From NCBI GenBank assembly GCA_021292105.1, contig CM037869.1:27543536-27607535 (forward strand): a DNA stretch of 64,000 nt, read 5' to 3'. Position numbers and translations under genes: made by a program. This document shows positions 63,801 through 64,000 of the stretch, in pieces (position 1 is the stretch's first letter; every line of letters starts with the position of its first letter). The notes under the pieces are model-generated. The model was not told the DNA's origin, searched no databases, and saw nothing but the letters and a program-made list of their open reading frames with translations. The stretch is from Anadara kagoshimensis (taxonomy: Eukaryota > Mollusca > Bivalvia > Arcoida > Arcidae).

Positions 63801-64000
63801 CTTTATTTTTCCCGCCCTTAGTTTCTGTTCTACTTCACCAACGGTGCTCTAGAAATCGGAAGAACTTAAGAAAGCACAATAACTGTTTTGTTTCAGTTTA
63901 CCTCCATGTCCAGTGGCCACATTTTATGTGAAATAAAGTAATTATGGCTTCATGAAAAGAAATTAAAGGTTGTAAAAACCATGGATTAAACTACTGACAA

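Overview
The window looks like a piece of a marine mollusc genome, most likely a bivalve. The DNA is AT-rich and eukaryotic: there are consensus splice sites, TATA boxes, no bacterial-style operons, and several tRNA-derived SINEs sharing a 3' tail of a type I associate with bivalve and gastropod genomes. No rRNA, functional tRNA, CRISPR array or clearly single-copy cellular gene was seen. Almost everything recognisable is a mobile element or gene-like debris between elements. Species assignment is inference.

Layout. (1) 1-552, minus: open 3' part of a C2H2-type zinc-finger protein running off the window. (2) 760-6945, minus: a Gypsy (Ty3) LTR retrotransposon, 'Gypsy-1', with gag, pol in the -1 frame, two nonsense codons in the integrase end, a tRNA-Leu primer-binding site and a 5' LTR-like region, but no visible 3' LTR. 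(3) 9325-21084: an exon of a SAP-SWIM protein apparently split by an 11-kb, ORF-poor element whose ends are inverted arrays of a CTATAAGCC motif. That element contains SINEs, two copies of a ~0.9-kb hAT-like repeat and a 2.2-kb TIR element. (4) 21130-22830: a decayed gene of an unnamed transposase-like family with the motif HGKGPxDGxG. (5) 24402-45718: a second, Mag-like Gypsy element ('Gypsy-2', minus) acting as host for other insertions: a 5'-truncated BEL/Pao fragment (24941 to about 28060) replaces its RNase H and integrase core, a complete 15.8-kb Polinton/Maverick (29177-44969) with a perfect 6-bp target duplication GACGAG splits it between gag and protease, and a 2.86-kb MULE (45766-48620, 8-bp duplication CTATCAAC) lies just upstream of its gag start. 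(6) 49354-61544: a spliced gene of the same HGKGPxDGxG family, with a 5.2-kb fold-back element in intron 1, a threefold 429-bp duplication over its conserved core, and several frameshifts. (7) 61900-63800: a CAT-rich microsatellite and a 180-bp tandem array.

The Polinton carries, on the plus strand, a spliced protein-primed-type family B DNA polymerase with N-terminal zinc fingers, packaging ATPase, a conserved small protein, chromodomain integrase, minor capsid-like protein, a small basic protein, major capsid protein (F54H12.2-like), adenovirus-type cysteine protease and another small protein. A minus-strand gene encodes two PC4-like single-strand-DNA-binding domains. Polymerase and integrase would replicate and insert the element; ATPase, protease and capsid proteins would package it. 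Polymerase (one nonsense codon) and ATPase are nearly intact, while the late half is broken by at least a dozen one-base frameshifts, which could be decay or uncorrected assembly indels.

The most interesting points are the tandem PC4-like gene, TATAAATA promoter motifs embedded in upstream stop codons, the satellite-filled 5' UTR intron of the polymerase gene, the CRE/nuclear-receptor half-site cluster in the Polinton termini, and the two paralogous genes of the unnamed transposase-like family.
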